Source: an uncultured candidatus Porisulfidus sp. (GTDB taxonomy: Bacteria; Pseudomonadota; Gammaproteobacteria; Poriferisulfidales; Poriferisulfidaceae). Taken from it: a DNA stretch of 64,000 nt. Positions within the stretch are counted from its first letter, which is position 1. The number at the start of each line of letters is the position of its first letter. Below are positions 61,507-64,000 of the stretch, one piece after another. Where the stretch lies: NCBI GenBank assembly GCA_958431155.1, contig OY288106.1, positions 1,029,161 through 1,093,160 on the forward strand, in the 5' to 3' direction. The notes below the pieces were generated by a model. It ran no database searches and was not told where the DNA came from. It saw only the letters and a program-made list of their open reading frames with translations. The position numbers and the translations under genes are program-made.

Positions 61507-61573
61507 ACGGCCTCTCATCCATGGGAGTAATTGCCGCCCGTGCAGTCTCTAACACTCATTGCCAAAAAGCAAG

Positions 61574-61605
61574 AAAAAATGGTCAATTTTTTTTGACCAT
61601 TTTTT
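61574..61605 (-). terminator. A/T-flanked hairpin with TGGTCA-N8-TGACCA core (copy 1)
   Basis: Stem AAAAAATGGTCAA / TTGACCATTTTTT (13 bp), 6-base T loop, with a T-run on both strands: a bidirectional terminator by form, lying 80 bases after the stop of the TIGR03759-like gene. The identical core with the same 8-base spacing recurs at 62782-62813, so an operator role is an alternative. Confidence 0.65.
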
Positions 61606-61640
61606 TGCTTACCAACATACTGATAAATAAGAAGTTTATT

Positions 61641-61683
61641 TGTAAAGCTTTCAGAAATGTAAAGTTTTTTAACTTATGTAAAG
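61641..61683. repeat. Three TGTAAAG direct repeats (CTTTACA on minus strand)
   Basis: TGTAAAG occurs at 61641-61647, 61658-61664 and 61677-61683, spaced 17 and 19 bases start to start, within the AT-rich leader of the RAQPRD-type gene. On the minus strand CTTTACA contains a -35-like TTTACA. The array may be an operator or promoter cluster for the main operon; no -10 is convincing. Confidence 0.45.
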
Positions 61684-61684
61684 T

Positions 61685-62071
61685 TTAAGGTCTTTTTTCG
61701 CTCGAAAGTTTTGTTAATTCTTCCCGGTAAAGCCGTTCAAATTCCATGGTTCGCCGATAGAAATCAAGCATGAAGCGGGCATTCTCTCTAGCAAACCGGC
61801 GCCGCTGTTCTGGGTTATCCGCATAAATACCCAAGACCTCGTATGGAGTCATCTCGGCCAGTGGCTTGCCAATCAAGGCGCGCCGTGATTGATACTGGCG
61901 CCACTCCTCCTCGCTCAATTCCAACCAGCGAAGCACACGGTGGTCGATTTTCTGCCACTGACTCGCTTCTTCGCGCGCCGCCTGCACATCAAGAATTACG
62001 GATGCCGCGACTCCAGCCAACGCCGTAAGCCCCACCAGCCACCCGGCTTCCCGGTACCACGCCTTGTTCAT
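61685..62071 (-). CDS. TIGR03759/PFL_4693-like T4SS protein, short form
   Basis: A 128-residue protein with an N-terminal membrane helix (VGLTALAGVAASVILDV) and a charged helical domain: LSEEEWRQYQSRR, TPYEVLGIYADNPEQRRRFA, then MEFERLYREEL. This resembles the family domain of the ICE protein PFL_4693 (LSEEEW...LGI...), usually about 200 residues, so this version is truncated. The ATG overlaps the stop of the upstream coiled-coil gene by four bases. Function in the machinery is unknown. Confidence 0.6.
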   Translation of the reverse strand: MNKAWYREAGWLVGLTALAGVAASVILDVQAAREEASQWQKIDHRVLRWLELSEEEWRQYQSRRALIGKPLAEMTPYEVLGIYADNPEQRRRFARENARFMLDFYRRTMEFERLYREELTKLSSEKRP

Positions 62072-62718
62072 TGTTCCTCCAAGATAAGTTGCGTCATGCC
62101 GTCGCTGATATGTAATTTCCGATCATTGCGGTCAATGGCATTGATTCTCCAGCCGAGCCGAGAGTCTCCCTGCCGTGCTGGCAAAATCCGTCCTTGGTGC
62201 TCAAGCAACGCATACGCCTGCCCATGCCAGACCTCGATTCCCCGAAAAATGAACGCCGGCTGCATGGACACCTGAACCGCCTCGTCTTCAAGGGAAGTTA
62301 GTAATCGGTTCATGCCACGCTCGAGCGAGTGCAGTTTCTGTTCCACGCCTTGCAGCCTTGAGAATTGTGTTTCGATCTTCTCGTCAAGCCCTTTCCTCCA
62401 TTCTCTGAGTGTTCGCATCTGAGCCAACAAGTTTTTTTCGAATGCTTCGAGGTTGCGTCGATCCCATTCGTCAAGACGGTTGCCCAAAGCCTGCGCCAAA
62501 GACTCCGACAACAGCTTTATATCAATTTCGGGAATTGAACTTGCCGCTGATGGAAGCCCTGTTGGATGGAGTGGCTGAACACCTGGGTCGGAAAACGAAA
62601 ACGTCTCGTTCGAGCCGCGCAGCATTTCGTGGACAAACGCAGCCAGCAATAATAGAGAGAAGACTCCGCCTGCCAACCACACCCGCCAACGTGTCCGAGA
62701 TGATTTTTGGAGATTCAT
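62068..62718 (-). CDS. Membrane-anchored coiled-coil protein, first gene of the T4SS locus
   Basis: A 216-residue protein: cytosolic basic start, one membrane helix (VWLAGGVFSLLLLAAFVHEML), a coiled coil (about residues 65-135, LLSESLAQALGNRLDEWDRRNLEA...), and a small C-terminal domain (QAYALLEHQGRILPARQGDSRLGWRINAI) reminiscent of PilP/TraP-type periplasmic domains. I cannot name the family. GGGAGG lies six bases before ATG 62718. Promoter is probably just beyond the 62782 hairpin. Confidence 0.55.
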   Translation of the reverse strand: MNLQKSSRTRWRVWLAGGVFSLLLLAAFVHEMLRGSNETFSFSDPGVQPLHPTGLPSAASSIPEIDIKLLSESLAQALGNRLDEWDRRNLEAFEKNLLAQMRTLREWRKGLDEKIETQFSRLQGVEQKLHSLERGMNRLLTSLEDEAVQVSMQPAFIFRGIEVWHGQAYALLEHQGRILPARQGDSRLGWRINAIDRNDRKLHISDGMTQLILEEQ

Positions 62719-62781
62719 CCATGCCTCCCAGAGAAATTTGCAAAGAACTTGGTTCTACCGCAAAGTTTCCGAGAAGTAAAC

Positions 62782-62813
62782 AAAAAATGGTCAGATTTTT
62801 TTGACCATTTTTT
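62782..62813 (-). terminator. A/T-flanked hairpin with TGGTCA-N8-TGACCA core (copy 2)
   Basis: Stem AAAAAATGGTCA/TGACCATTTTTT (12 bp) with an 8-base loop and a T-run: the form of an intrinsic terminator 104 bases after the pgeF stop. Its core and spacing match the copy at 61574-61605, so the pair flanks the first two genes of the T4SS locus. Confidence 0.65.
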
Positions 62814-62916
62814 TCTTTTTTAAATCAATTACTTATATCTAGACATCTTGGCTGGATTAGGCTATGAAGATCTTCATGCCATCCTATCCAACCCACGAGT
62901 TTGATTTTGGCTGGAA

Positions 62917-63657
62917 TTAATGCTTTTCCATCCAGATCAACGTCGTCATGCGTCCAGTTATCCGATCTCGGCGGTGCGAATAAAAACGGCGGTCGTCCTG
63001 AAAAGTACATTCTTTGCCACCGTAACGGCGCTCGACACCGGCCCGCTCTAACTGCCATGCGGCGGCAGACGTCAGATCCAATAACCAGTGCCCAACTCGC
63101 CCAGACGGATGCAATGCCACCGAAGCGAGTTCCTCGCCCAAGGCCGCCCGCACCGGATCATCCACTTCATAGAATTCCGTACTGATTGCCGGGCCAAGCC
63201 AAACTAAAAGATCCTCCGACGACCCTGGATAGGCATGGATTGTCGCTTGCAGGACATTCGCGGCAATGCCCCTCCAACCGGCATGTGCTGCAGCCACCCA
63301 ATCGCCTCTGCGCGAGCACAGCAAAACCGGTAGGCAGTCTGCCGTCTGCACGGCACATATTGGCCCTGCGCAGGCGGTGTGGCTCGCATCTGCCTTTGCC
63401 GATTCCGGTGTAATCCGTGCTTCCCGAACCACGGCGCCATGCTGCTGGTCCAGCCAATACGGCTCGCCCGGCAGTTGAAGGGTTCGCGCCAAAATCTCCC
63501 GGTTCTGCACTACATCCTCGGGCCGATCGCCCACATGCGCGGCAAGGTTGAACCCTGCATAAGCGTTCCGACTGACACCTCCAATCCGAGTGCTTGTCGC
63601 CGCTCGCACGTGGCCAGGGACGGACCAATCGGGATAGATAAATTCCGGCTCAGCCAT
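62917..63657 (-). CDS. pgeF: PgeF/YfiH (laccase-domain) peptidoglycan editing factor
   Basis: A 246-residue member of the YfiH/DUF152 family, now known as PgeF, which prevents misincorporation of amino acids such as L-Ser into murein stem peptides; earlier called polyphenol oxidase. The metal ligands appear in DQQHGAVV, QTADCLPVLL and AAHAGWRGIA. The start ATG 63657 overlaps the rluD stop by eight bases, the classic rluD-pgeF unit; a 62-residue upstream extension of the open frame is rejected. Purine biosynthesis and bamD/clpB partners lie outside. Confidence 0.93.
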   Translation of the reverse strand: MAEPEFIYPDWSVPGHVRAATSTRIGGVSRNAYAGFNLAAHVGDRPEDVVQNREILARTLQLPGEPYWLDQQHGAVVREARITPESAKADASHTACAGPICAVQTADCLPVLLCSRRGDWVAAAHAGWRGIAANVLQATIHAYPGSSEDLLVWLGPAISTEFYEVDDPVRAALGEELASVALHPSGRVGHWLLDLTSAAAWQLERAGVERRYGGKECTFQDDRRFYSHRRDRITGRMTTLIWMEKH

Positions 63658-64000
63658 GGTCGCCTTCCAGTTGCGCCAGCAAACTCCGAAAATCTTCCGG
63701 CAAGCCTGCATTCCAGTCGAGCAGGGCCCCTCCCGTCGGATGCCGGAGTTGTAGGGAGCAGGCATGCAGTGCCTGTCGCCCAAATCCTCGCACTGCGTCA
63801 CGTACGGCAGCGGATACGTCTGCTGGACTTCTTGCGCGTCCACCGTACACCGGATCTCCGACTACTGGATGGCCCAGATGTGCCAGATGCACCCGGATCT
63901 GATGCGTGCGTCCGGTCTCAAGACGGATATCGAGCAGGGTCAGGCCGTGGAATTTTTGCCGAAGCCGATAATGCGTCATGGCCTCCCGACCACCCTCACG
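63650..64000 (-). CDS. rluD: 23S rRNA pseudouridine synthase RluD, 3' part
   Basis: The last 116 codons of an RluA-family pseudouridine synthase; the frame runs off the window edge. Recognisable are LRQKFHGLTLLDIRLETGRTHQIRVHLAHLGHPVVGDPVYG, the C-terminal catalytic-fold segment, and ALHACSLQLRHP. The catalytic Asp region lies upstream. Pairing with pgeF identifies it as RluD, which modifies 23S rRNA U1911, U1915 and U1917. The reading continues to base 64000 (codons REGGREAMTHYR before the first ATG shown). Confidence 0.9.
   Translation of the reverse strand, partial: REGGREAMTHYRLRQKFHGLTLLDIRLETGRTHQIRVHLAHLGHPVVGDPVYGGRARSPADVSAAVRDAVRGFGRQALHACSLQLRHPTGGALLDWNAGLPEDFRSLLAQLEGDHG

Larger units (their letters stand above)
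49369..62718 (-). mobile_element. Type IV secretion locus of the integrating-conjugative-element (PFL_47xx, GI-type) class, mobility genes not seen
   Basis: About twenty minus-strand genes, mostly overlapping by 1-50 bases, matching families of the ICE transfer region: TraG-N-like, TIGR03755, TIGR03744, TIGR03756, TIGR03751, TIGR03752, TIGR03749, TIGR03746, TIGR03750, TIGR03745, TIGR03758, a RAQPRD-type protein and TIGR03759-like. The usual order is altered: the TIGR03756-like gene precedes the TIGR03744 ATPase. No TIGR03757 gene, coupling ATPase (TraD), relaxase, topoisomerase, pilus gene or integrase is visible in the window. Core rluD-pgeF and purH bracket it, so no large flanking element remains. 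Family names are recalled, not searched. Confidence 0.7.

Overview
The window is a core chromosomal segment of a gammaproteobacterium with fairly GC-rich DNA. The class assignment rests on a smc-zipA-ligA unit, mpl, a short QueF, an ndk-rlmN-hisS-yfgM-bamB-der string, an argC / DUF6776 / erpA / anmK / M23 / tyrS neighbourhood, groES-groEL with a heat-shock-type promoter, and rluD-pgeF. Genus cannot be told from these data. There is no rRNA, insertion sequence, integrase or CRISPR array, and no gene-free stretch reaches 300 bases.

Layout. 1-2.7 kb: 3' part of a di-heme cytochrome c peroxidase, a TlpA-like lipoprotein and convergent folP. 2.7-5.2 kb: an AT-rich islet with two divergent genes, a DUF3644 protein with a HEPN-like R-D-x3-H motif and a Doc-type Fic protein. 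It lies against the 3' end of tRNA-Lys in a four-tRNA cluster (Pro, Arg, His, Lys; 5.2-5.6 kb). 5.7-9.4 kb: an FAD oxidoreductase, then a bufferin-type metallophore operon (DUF2282 precursor, DUF692 MNIO enzyme, DUF2063 partner) and an orphan ribbon-helix-helix protein. 9.4-23 kb: housekeeping genes (tyrS, M23 endopeptidase, anmK, erpA, argC, hemJ, PfkB kinase, M48/PDZ protease, MATE pump, thiE, hemL), plus a 58-residue membrane/coiled-coil protein. 23-35 kb: a long minus-strand run smc-zipA-ligA-lpxA-yaaA-mpl-trx-ABC exporter. Here LigA is about 200 residues longer than usual because its helix-hairpin-helix region is expanded, and lpxA lies outside its normal lipid A cluster. 35-42 kb: queF-cysZ and the ndk-to-der operon.

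42.3-44 kb: a second AT-rich accessory insert between ndk and groEL. It is an overlapping gene pair: a lysine-rich winged-helix protein and a protein with a HEPN-like R-N-x5-H motif plus a C-terminal winged helix. 44-49.2 kb: groEL, groES, purH, a rhodanese/DUF2892 protein, and a DUF1640-type coiled-coil protein whose middle is made of eight 33-bp tandem repeats.

49.4-62.7 kb: a type IV secretion locus related to the 'integrating conjugative element' (PFL_47xx / GI-type) transfer module. It holds a TraG-N-like protein, TraH-, TraU-, TraC-, TraB-, TraK- and TraE-like components, a VirB2-sized membrane subunit, a RAQPRD-family protein and others, nearly all in overlapping frames. No relaxase, coupling ATPase, pilus peptidase or integrase is in the window, and the locus is followed directly by core pgeF and rluD. 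It is either a decayed element or a retained, domesticated secretion system. Two near-identical palindromic hairpins bracket the first two genes of this locus.

The most original items are the two HEPN-containing modules (one with Fic, one with winged-helix partners), the enlarged LigA, the stripped T4SS locus with its twin hairpins, and the short ORF overlapping the folP start.
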